A stretch of DNA of 64,000 nucleotides from CAIQQQ01 sp037445025 (GTDB lineage Bacteria; Pseudomonadota; Alphaproteobacteria; Acetobacterales; Acetobacteraceae): contig JBBILI010000002.1 of the NCBI GenBank assembly GCA_037445025.1, positions 124,001-188,000 on the forward strand. Direction: 5' to 3'. The notes under the pieces were generated by a model. The model did not search any database. It saw only the letters and a list, made by a program, of their open reading frames with translations, and had not been told where the DNA came from. Every line of letters begins with the position of its first letter. Within the stretch, counting starts at the first letter, position 1. A program made the position numbers and the translations under genes. Shown piece by piece: positions 29,088 to 38,107 of this stretch.

Positions 29088-29116
29088 GCTCCCGCCGCAT
29101 GGGGTGCGGCGGAAGC
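29088..29116 (-). terminator. GC-rich hairpin between sucD and sucA
   Basis: An 11-bp stem with one mismatch (29088-29098 with 29106-29116, 7-nt loop) lies just after the sucD stop on the minus strand. No T run follows, so it may be a partial terminator or mRNA-stabilising structure between the sucCD and sucA parts of the cluster. Confidence 0.4.
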
Positions 29117-29122
29117 AGGGTT

Positions 29123-29998
29123 TCAGCCGCGGATCGCCTTGATCATCGTCGAGCCCAGCGCGGCCGGGCTTTCCGAGATATGAATCCCGGCCAGGCGCAT
29201 CGCCTCGAACTTGGCTTCCGCCGTGTCGCGCCCGCCGGAGATCACCGCCCCGGCATGGCCCATGCGGCGGCCCGGAGGGGCGGTGGCGCCGGCGATGAAG
29301 CCCACGATCGGCTTCTTGGTGCCGCTGCGGGCGATGAACTCGGCCGCGTCGATCTCCGACTGGCCGCCGATCTCGCCGATCATGATGATCATCTCGGTCT
29401 CGGCGTCAGCGAGGAACATCTCGAGCACCTCGATGAAGTCCGTCCCCTTCACCGGATCGCCGCCGATGCCGACGCAGGAGCTCTGGCCGAGCCCGGCCGC
29501 GGTGGTCTGCGCGACCGCCTCATAGGTCAGCGTGCCAGAGCGCGAGACGATGCCCACCTTGCCCTTGCGGTGAATGTGGCCGGGCATGATGCCGATCTTG
29601 CATTCGTCCGGCGTGATCACGCCCGGGCAGTTCGGCCCGATCAGGCGGGACTTGCTGCCGGAGAGCGCACGCTTGACGCGCACCATGTCGAGCACGGGAA
29701 TGCCCTCGGTGATGCAGACGATCAGCGGCATCTCGGCGTCGATGGCTTCCAGGATGGCGTCGGCCGCGAACGGCGGCGGCACGTAGATGGCCGAGGCGTT
29801 GGCGCCGGTCTTCTCGATGCAGTCGGCCACGGTGTCGAACACCGGCAGGTTCAGGTGCAGCGTGCCGCCCTTGCCCGGCGTGACGCCGCCAACATAGTTC
29901 GAGCCGTAGGCGATGCCCTGCTCGGCATGGAACGTGCCCTGAGCCCCGGTGAAGCCCTGGGTCATGACGCGGGTGTTGCGATTGACGAGAACGGCCAT
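29123..29998 (-). CDS. sucD: Succinyl-CoA synthetase subunit alpha
   Basis: The 291-residue subunit makes ATP or GTP from succinyl-CoA together with SucC. CoA-binding part VNRNTRVMTQGFTGAQGTFH is at the start; the phosphorylated His is in GRRMGHAGAVI. It starts one base after the sucC stop. Confidence 0.97.
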   Translation of the reverse strand: MAVLVNRNTRVMTQGFTGAQGTFHAEQGIAYGSNYVGGVTPGKGGTLHLNLPVFDTVADCIEKTGANASAIYVPPPFAADAILEAIDAEMPLIVCITEGIPVLDMVRVKRALSGSKSRLIGPNCPGVITPDECKIGIMPGHIHRKGKVGIVSRSGTLTYEAVAQTTAAGLGQSSCVGIGGDPVKGTDFIEVLEMFLADAETEMIIMIGEIGGQSEIDAAEFIARSGTKKPIVGFIAGATAPPGRRMGHAGAVISGGRDTAEAKFEAMRLAGIHISESPAALGSTMIKAIRG

Positions 29999-29999
29999 G

Positions 30000-31196
30000 T
30001 TACTGGGCCTCCTTCACGGCCTTGACCACTTTTTCAGCGGCGTCGGCGAGGTTGTCGGCCGAGAAGATCGGCAGGCCGGACTTGGCCATGATCTCCTTGC
30101 CCAGGGCGACGTTGGTGCCTTCGAGGCGCACCACTAGCGGCACGTTCAGCGAGACTTCGCGGGCGGCAGCGACAACGCCCTCGGCGATGACGTCGCAGCG
30201 CATGATGCCGCCGAAGATGTTGACCAGGATGCCTTCGACATGCGGGTCGGACAGGATGATCTTGAACGCCGCCGTCACCCGCTCCTTGGTGGCACCGCCG
30301 CCGACATCGAGGAAGTTGGCCGGGCTGGAGCCATACAGCTTGATGATGTCCATCGTGGCCATGGCCAGGCCCGCGCCGTTGACCATGCAGCCGATGACAC
30401 CGTCGAGGGCCACGTAGTTGAGGGCGTATTTCGCGGCCTCCAGCTCCTTGGCGTCCTCTTCCGCCTCGTCGCGCATCGCCTCGATATCCGGATGGCGATA
30501 GAGCGCGTTGTCGTCAAAGCTCACCTTAGCGTCGAGTGCCACGATCTCGCCGGCGCCGGTGACGACCAGCGGGTTGATCTCGACGATCGCGCAGTCGAGC
30601 GAGATGAAGGCCTTGTACATCGCCTCGACGAAACGGCCGAACGTGCCGATCTGCTTGCCTTCCAGGCCCAGCGCGAACGCCAGACGGCGGCCGTAGAAGC
30701 CGGAGAAGCCCGAAGCCGGGTCGATCGCCACACGGAGGATCTTCTCGGGGTGATGCTCGGCCACCTCCTCGATCTCCATGCCGCCTTCGGTCGACGCCAT
30801 GATGGTCACGCGCGCCGTGGCGCGGTCGATCAGCAGCGAGAGATACAGCTCGCGCTTGATGTCGCAGCCGGCTTCGACATAGACGCGGCTGACGACCTTG
30901 CCCTCGAGTCCCGTCTGCTTGGTCACCAGCGTGTGGCCCAGCATGGCTTCGGCTGCGGCCTTCACCTCGTCGAGCGACTTGGCGATCCGCACGCCGCCCT
31001 TGCCCTCAGGGGCATCGGCGAAATGGCCCGCGCCGCGGCCGCCGGCGTGGATCTGCGACTTCACGACGTAGATCGGACCCGGCAGCTTCTTCGCCGCCTC
31101 GACCGCCTCGTCCGGCGTCCAGGCGATATGGCCTTCGAGCACGGCCACGCCGAATTTCTTCAGCAGTTCCTTGCCCTGATATTCATGAATGTTCAT
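30000..31196 (-). CDS. sucC: Succinyl-CoA synthetase subunit beta
   Basis: The 398-residue ATP-grasp subunit begins MNIHEYQGKELLKKFGV, the family start. It has the nucleotide-binding KSQIHAGGRGAG region and GIMRCDVIAEG near the end. It is 3 nt from mdh and 1 nt from sucD, a tight mdh-sucC-sucD unit. Confidence 0.97.
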   Translation of the reverse strand: MNIHEYQGKELLKKFGVAVLEGHIAWTPDEAVEAAKKLPGPIYVVKSQIHAGGRGAGHFADAPEGKGGVRIAKSLDEVKAAAEAMLGHTLVTKQTGLEGKVVSRVYVEAGCDIKRELYLSLLIDRATARVTIMASTEGGMEIEEVAEHHPEKILRVAIDPASGFSGFYGRRLAFALGLEGKQIGTFGRFVEAMYKAFISLDCAIVEINPLVVTGAGEIVALDAKVSFDDNALYRHPDIEAMRDEAEEDAKELEAAKYALNYVALDGVIGCMVNGAGLAMATMDIIKLYGSSPANFLDVGGGATKERVTAAFKIILSDPHVEGILVNIFGGIMRCDVIAEGVVAAAREVSLNVPLVVRLEGTNVALGKEIMAKSGLPIFSADNLADAAEKVVKAVKEAQ

Positions 31197-31199
31197 GGA

Positions 31200-32153
31200 T
31201 CACACGCCCAGCTTCTTGAAGGCTTTGATGAGATCCTTCACCGCGTCGCAGGACTTGTCGAACATCGCCTTCTCGGCCGGCTCGAATTCCACCTCGACGA
31301 TCTTCTCCACGCCGTTCTTGCCGATCACGGCGGGGACGCCGATGTAGAGGTCGCTCAGGCCGTATTCGCCGTTGAGCTGCACCGCGCAGGGCAGCACGCG
31401 GCGCTTGTCGAGCAGGTAGCTCTCCGCCATGGCGATGGCCGAGGCCGCCGGGGCGTAGAAGGCGCTGCCACGCTCCAGCAGCTTGACGATCTCGCCGCCG
31501 CCATTGGCCGTGCGGGCGCAGATCGCGTCGATGCGCTCCTGCGTGGTCCAGCCCATCTTGATCAGGTCGGGCACCGGAATGCCGGCCACCGTCGAATAGC
31601 GGGTCAGCGGCACCATCGTGTCGCCATGGCCGCCGAGCACGAAGGCGGTGACGTCCTCGACCGAGACATTGAACTCCTGCGCCAGGAACAGGCGGAAGCG
31701 GCTGCTGTCGAGCACGCCGGCCATGCCGACGACCTTGTTGGCGGGCAGGCCGGAGCGGCTTTGCATCACCCACACCATCACATCGAGCGGGTTGGTGATG
31801 ACGATGACGAAGGCATCCGGGCAATGCGTCTTGATGCCCTCGGCCACCTGGGCGATGACGCCGGCATTCTTGGTCAGCAGATCGTCGCGGCTCATGCCGG
31901 GCATGCGCGGGAAGCCGGCGGTGACGATCACCACGTCAGAGCCCGCAATGTCGGCATAGTCGCCGGTGCCCTTCATCTCCGCATCGAACCCGTCCACCGG
32001 GCCGGACTGCATGATGTCGAGCGCCTTGCCAGCCGCCACCCCGGGGAACACGTCGAACATCACGACATCCCCCAATTCCTTGAGGCCGATCAGGTGGGCG
32101 AGCGTGCCGCCGATGTTGCCGGCGCCGATCAGGGCAATCTTGTTGCGAGCCAT
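31200..32153 (-). CDS. mdh: Malate dehydrogenase (LDH-like type)
   Basis: The 317-residue NAD enzyme oxidises malate to oxaloacetate. GAGNIGG binds NAD; Arg83 (FPR, the substrate-discriminating position), Arg89 and His176 (LGGHGDTMVP) are the expected catalytic residues. The Arg rather than Gln at the specificity position separates it from lactate dehydrogenase. The start MARNK was chosen over an upstream GTG. It is the first gene of the TCA cluster; the promoter should lie in 32154-32320, where an 8-bp inverted repeat (32281-32288 with 32303-32310) is seen. Confidence 0.95.
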   Translation of the reverse strand: MARNKIALIGAGNIGGTLAHLIGLKELGDVVMFDVFPGVAAGKALDIMQSGPVDGFDAEMKGTGDYADIAGSDVVIVTAGFPRMPGMSRDDLLTKNAGVIAQVAEGIKTHCPDAFVIVITNPLDVMVWVMQSRSGLPANKVVGMAGVLDSSRFRLFLAQEFNVSVEDVTAFVLGGHGDTMVPLTRYSTVAGIPVPDLIKMGWTTQERIDAICARTANGGGEIVKLLERGSAFYAPAASAIAMAESYLLDKRRVLPCAVQLNGEYGLSDLYIGVPAVIGKNGVEKIVEVEFEPAEKAMFDKSCDAVKDLIKAFKKLGV

Positions 32154-32320
32154 GGGGGAAAGGTCCTTCACGGGTGAGCGGAACCGATCGCTGCGGCGGG
32201 AACGCCTTGGTTCACGTCGCGAGAGCGAAATCGGTGCCCGCCAAGCACCCGGGCCGCCCGGAAGGCAGGTCCTGCTAGCCCATCATCGACGTCGCGGCAA
32301 GACGATGATGTTGCAGTGCG

Positions 32321-33448
32321 TTAATCTGCGGCCGCCTGCTGTTGTTCCGCCAGCGTCTTGTAGTCGGTGTAGCCCACGGCTTCGCCACCGTAGAAGGTCG
32401 GGCGATAGTAAGGCGTCAGGGCAGCGCCGACCGCGATGCGATGTGGCAGGTCGGGGTTGGAGATGAAATAGCGGCCGAACGCCACGGCATCGGCGCCACC
32501 GCTGCGCACCGCCTCCAGAGCGCCTTGCGGGTCGTAGCCGCCGGCGTCGATCAGCACGTTGGGCCAGAGCAGGCGGAACAGGCGGGCGACGGAGGGCTGG
32601 CCGTCGCGGAAGATTTCGGCCTGGCCGGTGCCGCTGGCGCGCGGCTCGACGAGGTGGAGATAGACGAGGTCAAGCTTCGCCAGCTCGGCGATCAGATGCG
32701 CGAACAGCGGCTCCGGGTCGGGCTCGACGCTGTCGTTGGCGATACCCCAGGGCGAGAGACGGATGCCGGTGCGGTCGGCGCCGATCTCGGCGGCGACGGC
32801 TGCAGCGATGTCCAGGTGCAGGCGGCAGCGATTCTCGATCGTGCCGCCATACCGGTCGGTGCGCTGGTTGCTGCCGGACAACAGGAACTGTTCGAGCAGA
32901 TAGCCGTTGGCGCCGTGGATCTCGACCCCGTCGAACCCGGCGGCGATGGCGTTGACGGCGCCCTGGCGGAAGGTTTCGACCACGCCGGCGATCTCGGCGA
33001 TCTCCAGCGCGCGCGGCGTCTCGAACGGCACGCGTTCGAAGGTGGGCGTGATGGTCATGCCCTTGGCGGCAATGGCGGAGGGGCCGACCGGCAGCGCGCC
33101 ATCCGGCTGGTGGCTGGAATGCGATACCCGGCCGGTATGCCAGAGCTGCAGATAAATCACGCCGCCCTTGGCGTGCACGGCATTGGTGACGAGGCGCCAG
33201 CCTTCGATCTGCGCCGGGGTGTGGATGCCCGGCACGTTGGGATGGCCATGACCCTGCCAGGAGACCGGCGTGGCCTCGGCGATCTGCAGGCCGCCCTGGG
33301 TGGCGCGCTGGGCGTAGTATTCGGCGTTGAGCGCGGTGGGGACATTGCCATCCGGGCTGGCGCGCATGCGGGTCAGCGGGGCCATCACCACGCGGTGCTG
33401 CAGCATGGCGCGCCCGAGGCGGAGCGGCGTGAACAAGGGCTCGGTCAT
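32321..33448 (-). CDS. Old-yellow-enzyme family reductase (NemA-like)
   Basis: This 375-residue FMN TIM barrel reduces activated double bonds or nitro/ester compounds with NAD(P)H. Markers are APLTRMRAS at the start, the His-x-x-Asn pair in EIHGANGYLLEQFL, SNQRTDRYGG, and ADAVAFGRYFISNPDL. The sequence is closest in style to the N-ethylmaleimide reductase/xenobiotic reductase group. The physiological substrate is unknown. It lies 15 nt after the small lipoprotein gene. Confidence 0.92.
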   Translation of the reverse strand: MTEPLFTPLRLGRAMLQHRVVMAPLTRMRASPDGNVPTALNAEYYAQRATQGGLQIAEATPVSWQGHGHPNVPGIHTPAQIEGWRLVTNAVHAKGGVIYLQLWHTGRVSHSSHQPDGALPVGPSAIAAKGMTITPTFERVPFETPRALEIAEIAGVVETFRQGAVNAIAAGFDGVEIHGANGYLLEQFLLSGSNQRTDRYGGTIENRCRLHLDIAAAVAAEIGADRTGIRLSPWGIANDSVEPDPEPLFAHLIAELAKLDLVYLHLVEPRASGTGQAEIFRDGQPSVARLFRLLWPNVLIDAGGYDPQGALEAVRSGGADAVAFGRYFISNPDLPHRIAVGAALTPYYRPTFYGGEAVGYTDYKTLAEQQQAAAD

Positions 33449-33463
33449 GGCGGGGTTCCAGGC

Positions 33464-33973
33464 TTACGGGTTCATCGGCAACAGGTCGGAGGCGGCTTCG
33501 CGGGTGGTCGGGTCCGGGCCGGCCAGCCAGCCGCCGGTGCGCCAGACCAGCTGGCCGAAATCGTCATGCCGCCAGCCGCCATATTCCCAGTGCAGGCCGG
33601 GCGGGACGGCGACGAAGCGGCCGGGTTGCCAGACGAAGGTCTGGCCGTTCCATTCCCAGGTGTTGGGCTGCCATGCGAGGCCGGGTGCAGGCGAGCGCGG
33701 CACCGGCTCGATCAGCGGCGCCGGCACCGGCGGCGGCGGCTTCTGCGGCGAGGCGGCGGGGGTGCGGCGGGCGAACAGGCGCCAGGGCGAGGTTTCCGCC
33801 AGGTTGGGGCCAGGGCGGCCGTCATCGGTCGGCATGTCGCCGGCCACGCCGAAGCGGGCGATGAACGGCTTGTCGAGGGCGGCGCTGCCGGGTTCCGCGC
33901 GCGGGGCCGCATTGCAGCCGGCCAGGGCGGCGCAGAGCAACATGCCGAAGCTGAAACACACGACCGACTTCAT
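33464..33973 (-). CDS. Small lipoprotein with Trp/Tyr-rich repeats
   Basis: The product is 169 residues. Signal peptide MKSVVCFSFGMLLCAALAGC places the lipidated Cys at 20 (lipobox LAGC). The middle is Pro-rich, and the C-terminal part carries W-x-W repeats of the YXWGXW type (WQPNTWEWNGQ, then WQPGRFVAVPP, WEYGGW), known from small exported proteins of proteobacteria without a defined role. It is probably anchored in the outer membrane. It lies between zapE and the OYE gene on the same strand. Confidence 0.75.
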   Translation of the reverse strand: MKSVVCFSFGMLLCAALAGCNAAPRAEPGSAALDKPFIARFGVAGDMPTDDGRPGPNLAETSPWRLFARRTPAASPQKPPPPVPAPLIEPVPRSPAPGLAWQPNTWEWNGQTFVWQPGRFVAVPPGLHWEYGGWRHDDFGQLVWRTGGWLAGPDPTTREAASDLLPMNP

Positions 33974-33998
33974 GGCAGCTCCATCCACCGGCGGTACG

Positions 33999-35162
33999 TT
34001 ACGTCAGATGCGGCAGGGCCAGATAGTCCTGGCTCTGCATCTCCTCGAGGCGGGAGGCTGTGCGTTCGAAGGCCTTGGCCCCTTCGCCGCGCTGGTACAG
34101 CTGGTCGGGCCAGGCGTCTGCCGAGGCGACCAGCTTCACGCGATGGTCGTACAGCGCGTCGATCAGCACGATGAAGCGGCGCGCCTTGTCGTAGTTGTCA
34201 GGCGACAGGCGGGGGATGCCGTCCAGCACCAGGGCGTGGAAATGCGTGGCGAGGGAGAGGTAGTCGCCGGCACCCAAAGGCTGGCCGCACAGCGCCTCGA
34301 AGTCGAACCGGGCCACACCGTTGGCGGCCAGCGGCACGGTGACGGCGCGGCCGGTGACCATCAGGGTTTCGGCCTTCGGCGCCACGCGGCCGGCGAGCTC
34401 GGAGAAGGCGGCGTCCAGCGCGCGCTCCGCCCTGCCATCCGCCGGCACGTGCCAGGTGGGCATGCCGCGCAGCCGGGCGCGGCGGAAGTCGCGGCCGGAT
34501 TCCATCACCAGCATGTCGAGGTTCTGCTTGATCAGGCCGATGAACGGCAGAAACGCGTCACGGCCCGGCTGGCCCTTGAACAGGTCGTCCGGCAGCGTGT
34601 TCGACGTGGTGACGACCACCACCGCACGGTCGAACAGCGCCTGGAACAGCCGGCCGAGGATCATGGCGTCGGCGATGTCGTTCACCTGGAATTCGTCAAA
34701 GCACAGCAGCGCCGCCTCGGCGGCGATGGTGTCGGCCAGCGGCGGGATCGGGTCGGCCTCGTTGGGATTGGCGCTGCGCCAGGCATGGATGCGGCGGTGG
34801 CTCTCCTGCATGAACTGGTGGAAATGCAGGCGGCGCTTGCGCTGCACGTCGGCGGCGGCGCAGAACAGGTCCATCAGCATGGATTTGCCGCGGCCGACCT
34901 CGCCCACGAGATAGAGGCCGTGCGGCCGGATCTCGTCGGCGCCCTCGGTGGGCTTGCGGCGCAGGAAGCGGGAGAACAGCCCGGCCCGGGCGGCGGGATG
35001 CGGATCGGGGTTGTAGCCGCGCAGCTTCACCCACAGGTCCTGCAGCCGCTCGATCGCCATGGCCTGGGACGGATCGGCCGCGAGGTCACCCGCGGCCACG
35101 CGGGCGCGGTAGGCCGGCAGCGGGCCGCGGGAGAGGTCGTCGGACGGGAGGTTCATGTCCAT
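33999..35162 (-). CDS. zapE: Cell division protein ZapE (AFG1-like ATPase)
   Basis: The 387-residue P-loop ATPase has Walker A GEVGRGKSML, Walker B LLCFDEFQVND, and TTSNTLPDDLFKG. The C-terminal HFHALVLDGIPRLSPDNYDKARRFIVLIDALYDHRVKL is the AFG1 hallmark. ZapE acts at the division ring under some conditions; relatives handle respiratory-chain proteins in mitochondria. Met at 35162 or 35156 is the start; neither has a strong ribosome-binding site. It diverges from the oxygenase at 35251. Confidence 0.93.
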   Translation of the reverse strand: MDMNLPSDDLSRGPLPAYRARVAAGDLAADPSQAMAIERLQDLWVKLRGYNPDPHPAARAGLFSRFLRRKPTEGADEIRPHGLYLVGEVGRGKSMLMDLFCAAADVQRKRRLHFHQFMQESHRRIHAWRSANPNEADPIPPLADTIAAEAALLCFDEFQVNDIADAMILGRLFQALFDRAVVVVTTSNTLPDDLFKGQPGRDAFLPFIGLIKQNLDMLVMESGRDFRRARLRGMPTWHVPADGRAERALDAAFSELAGRVAPKAETLMVTGRAVTVPLAANGVARFDFEALCGQPLGAGDYLSLATHFHALVLDGIPRLSPDNYDKARRFIVLIDALYDHRVKLVASADAWPDQLYQRGEGAKAFERTASRLEEMQSQDYLALPHLT

Positions 35163-35250
35163 GATGCAGCGCCGCATAGCGCGAAACGCCGTCGGTTGGA
35201 ACCAGGCGGCCGATGCTATAACGGCGCCATCGCCTCCCACGGAGCTGGAC

Positions 35251-35883
35251 ATGGCCATTCTCGATCTTGACGCCCTTCGCACCACCCCGGTCAGCGAGGA
35301 TCCGTTCCCGCACGTCATCGTGCAGAACTTCGTCCCGCCGGCGCAGCTCGATGCCGTTCTCGGTTCGCTGCCGCGGATGGCCAAGGGCGGCTCATTCCCG
35401 ATCGGCTCGCTGAAGCTCGGGCCATCGGCGCAAGAGATGCTGCACGAGCTCGAAGGCCTCGCGTTTCGCAACGTGATCGCCCAGAAATTCGACCTCGACC
35501 TGACCGGTGCGACCACCATGACCACGCTGCGCGGCGTGTCGCGCGAGAAGGACGGGCGCATCCACTGCGACTCCACCGCCAAGCGCGTCACGGTGCTGCT
35601 CTACCTCAACCGCGAGACCGATGCGTGGTCGGCCCACCAGGGCTGCCTGCGGCTGCTGCGCCAGCCGGACAGCCTGGACGACTACGTCACCGAGGTGCCG
35701 CCGGTGAACGGCACGCTGCTGGTGTTCCCCAATTCCAGCCATGCGTGGCACGGGCACAAGCAGTTCGTCGGGCCGCGCTATGTGGTGCAGCTGAACTATA
35801 TGACTGGGGATGCGGCGGCGCGGTCAGAGATACGACGGCATCGGATTTCGGCGTTTTTGAAGAGGTTGACGCAGGCAGCTTAG
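35251..35883 (+). CDS. 2-oxoglutarate/Fe(II)-dependent oxygenase
   Basis: The product is 210 residues. Iron ligands are H105 and D107 (RIHCDSTAKR) and a distal His, probably H164 or H167 (NSSHAWHGH), with R176 (GPRYVV) positioned to bind 2-oxoglutarate. The layout resembles prolyl-4-hydroxylase-type enzymes; the target is unknown. GGAG lies 6 nt upstream of the start at 35251. It is followed directly by a palindromic repeat element. Confidence 0.8.
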   Translation: MAILDLDALRTTPVSEDPFPHVIVQNFVPPAQLDAVLGSLPRMAKGGSFPIGSLKLGPSAQEMLHELEGLAFRNVIAQKFDLDLTGATTMTTLRGVSREKDGRIHCDSTAKRVTVLLYLNRETDAWSAHQGCLRLLRQPDSLDDYVTEVPPVNGTLLVFPNSSHAWHGHKQFVGPRYVVQLNYMTGDAAARSEIRRHRISAFLKRLTQAA

Positions 35884-35886
35884 GAA

Positions 35887-36005
35887 GGACTGCTTTTTCT
35901 GAAGAAAAAGAAGCAAAAAGACTTTTATTCGCTGGGCCTGGCCTTTCCGGACAGTCCGGACCCAGCGAATGAACGTTTTTTGGTTCTCTTTTTCAAAAAA
36001 GAACC
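35887..36005 (-). repeat. Intergenic palindromic element, copy 1
   Basis: The stretch between two convergent genes has three hairpins: 35893-35899 with 35904-35910, a central 10-bp stem 35927-35936 with 35961-35970 (with an inner CCGGA/TCCGG), and 35982-35987 with 36000-36005. T runs flank both sides, so it can terminate in either direction. Read on the minus strand its two A/T-rich arms match those of the element at 56989-57104 in the same order, while the GC centre differs. Confidence 0.75.
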
Positions 36006-36011
36006 GCTTCC

Positions 36012-37367
36012 TTACCTCTTCACAAACCGCCCATCCCCCGGCTTCGCCAACACCTCCACCCCATTCCAGATCTCCCGCCCGCGCAGGAACGTCGCCGCCA
36101 CGCGGGCGCGCATCAGGCGGCCGTGATAGGGCGACCAGCGCATCTCCGGGCGGTCCTGGATGCCGGCCTCGTCGAACGGGAACGCCCCGCGTTCGAGCAC
36201 CACGAGATCGCAGTCCGAGCCCAGCCGGATCTCGCCCTTGCGCGGCCACAGGCCGTGATGCTTCGCCGAGCGCTCGGCGCAGTAGCGCGCCATCAGCAGC
36301 GGCGACAGGCCGCGCTCCTCCAGCAGGGTGAACATCAGCGGCGCGTAGCTCTGCAGACCGGTCAGGCCGGCGCCGCAGGCGAAGATGTCGGGCGAGCTCT
36401 TGCGGTCGGCCGGCCAGGGCGCGTGGTCGGTGGACACGTAGGCGATCTTGTCGTCCACCAGCGCCTGCCACATGCGCGCCACCTCATCCTCGGTGCGGAA
36501 CGGCGGGTTGCACTTGCCGCGGCCGCCGAGGCGGATGATGTCGGCCTCGGTCATGCAGAGATACTGGATGCAGGCCTCGCCGGTGGCACGCCCGCCCATG
36601 GCGCGGAACTGCTCGGCAATGGTGAAGCCGCGCGCCAGCGAGGAATGGGCAATATGGACATGGGCACCCGTCTCCAGACCGATCTCGAAGATCTCCAGAT
36701 CAGCCATGGTCTCGGCCAGCGGCGGGCGGGTGCGGCAATGCATGATGGCGTGGGTTTCACCGGCGGCGCGGGCCTCGGCGGTGAGGCGTTCGACGAGCTC
36801 CTGGTCCTCGTTGTGCACCGAGACGGGCAGGCCGGTCTTGGCGATCTCGCGGAAGGCTTCGACCATGGTCGGGTGGTCGATGCGGGGGAAGCGCACCGCG
36901 TCGTATTCATAGGTAGAGAGCTTGAACGAGCACACGCCGCCTTCGGCCAGGCCGGCGATGGCGTCGGTGCCGCCGGTCTTGCGGATGGTGCCGTAGAGCG
37001 CGACGTCGACATGGGCGGTGCGGTTCACCCAGCCGATCTTGTCGGCGAGCACCGTGGCGTCGGTGACGGCCTGGGGCACATCGTAGGGCATGTCCACACA
37101 GGTGGTGACGCCGCCGGCGGCGGCCGAGCGGGTGGCGCCTTCGATGCCGGGCCAGCCGATGGCCGAGGCCGTGTGCATGTGGCCGTCGACGAGGCCGGGC
37201 AGCACCAGGCGGCCGGTGTGGTCGTGGATCTGCGTCGCGGGCGGGGCGACGCCCTGGCCGATGGCGGCGATGGTCTCGCCGCGCACGGCGACGTAGCCGC
37301 CCGGGATGATCGTCTCGGCGGTGACGATATCGCCCAGAATGACGCTGTCGAACGGCTCGGTCTGCAT
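36012..37367 (-). CDS. Cyclic amidohydrolase (allantoinase/hydantoinase/dihydroorotase-like)
   Basis: The product is 451 residues. The binuclear metal site is indicated by GLVDGHMHT, a Lys in GGVCSFKLSTYEYD that would be carboxylated, His in VSVHNEDQEL, His in VHIAHSSLA, and Asp in STDHAPWP. This set opens cyclic amide rings in purine, pyrimidine or hydantoin degradation. The exact substrate is not readable; allantoin is a fair guess. GAAGGAC lies 7 nt before the start at 37367. It follows the paiB pseudogene by 11 nt on the same strand. Confidence 0.85.
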   Translation of the reverse strand: MQTEPFDSVILGDIVTAETIIPGGYVAVRGETIAAIGQGVAPPATQIHDHTGRLVLPGLVDGHMHTASAIGWPGIEGATRSAAAGGVTTCVDMPYDVPQAVTDATVLADKIGWVNRTAHVDVALYGTIRKTGGTDAIAGLAEGGVCSFKLSTYEYDAVRFPRIDHPTMVEAFREIAKTGLPVSVHNEDQELVERLTAEARAAGETHAIMHCRTRPPLAETMADLEIFEIGLETGAHVHIAHSSLARGFTIAEQFRAMGGRATGEACIQYLCMTEADIIRLGGRGKCNPPFRTEDEVARMWQALVDDKIAYVSTDHAPWPADRKSSPDIFACGAGLTGLQSYAPLMFTLLEERGLSPLLMARYCAERSAKHHGLWPRKGEIRLGSDCDLVVLERGAFPFDEAGIQDRPEMRWSPYHGRLMRARVAATFLRGREIWNGVEVLAKPGDGRFVKR

Positions 37368-37378
37368 GGGCTTGTCCT

Positions 37379-37969
37379 TCAGAGCGGGAGCGTGGCCTCG
37401 ATCGCCAGGGCCACGGCCTCGTTTCCCTCGGCGCGCAAGGCGGCGATGACGGCGCGGCGATCCTCGATACTGCGGTTCTGGCTCATCTTCCACTGCGCCT
37501 CGATGCGGGTGGAGCGCAGGCGGAAGGAGCGGATGCCTTTGTACATCATCTCCCGGTATTTCTCGGCGAGGTCGCGCACGTCGAAATGGCCGGGATCGTG
37601 CTCGGCCATCTGGTCGAGCATCGGCTCGTGCTGGTGCTCGGGTTCGAGCGTGCCGTGGACATGCACGGCCGAATAGTCCCAGGTGGGCACCGCGGGCTGG
37701 GTCTTGTATTAGCTGGGCGAGATATAGGCGTGCGGGCCGCTGAAGATGAGCAGGGCCTCGCCGCCCGCGAAGGCGGCGCATTGCGGGTTGGCGGCGGCGA
37801 GGTGGCCGCGCAAGAGGAGGCTGTCGCCCTCGCGCCAGACGGCGATGGGCAGATGCGAGGCGTCCATGCCGGTTTCGGTCCGGGTGACCAGCAAGCCGAA
37901 ATTGTTGGCGCGGATCAGCGCCTCGATTCGGTCGAGATCGGTCTCCACGAAGGCGGGGCGCAGATACAT
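37379..37969 (-). pseudogene. paiB-like FMN-binding regulator broken by an in-frame stop
   Basis: Residues 1-86 (MYLRPAFVETDLDRIEALI to PHAYISPS) and a second part (PTWDYSAVHVHGTLE to EATLPL) together make a normal-length PaiB family protein in a single reading frame. A TAA at 37709-37711 interrupts it where homologs have a Trp (recalled pattern P-S-W-Y). No frameshift is involved. PaiB proteins are flavin-split-barrel proteins linked to protease and sporulation regulation in Bacillus and to transcriptional control elsewhere. The downstream half alone has a possible start (shown as Met at 37690) but would lack the N-terminal strands. The cause may be a true recent mutation or a sequencing error. 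Confidence 0.8.
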
Positions 37970-38107
37970 AGGGCGAGTGTCCTTTTGCAGGCCTGCAGCA
38001 TGGCGCAGGATCGGCCGCGGGCCATGATCCAATTCTGTTCGGACCCGGCAGACCATTGCCGGCCGGGCGGTCTTGTTCCGAATCCGGGCGGGCCATAAGG
38101 TTTGCGG

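Noticed and set aside
30240..32177. 645-codon plus-strand frame over sucC and mdh
   Set aside because: Same reasoning: biased composition, no homology pattern, and the opposite strand encodes two clear TCA enzymes.
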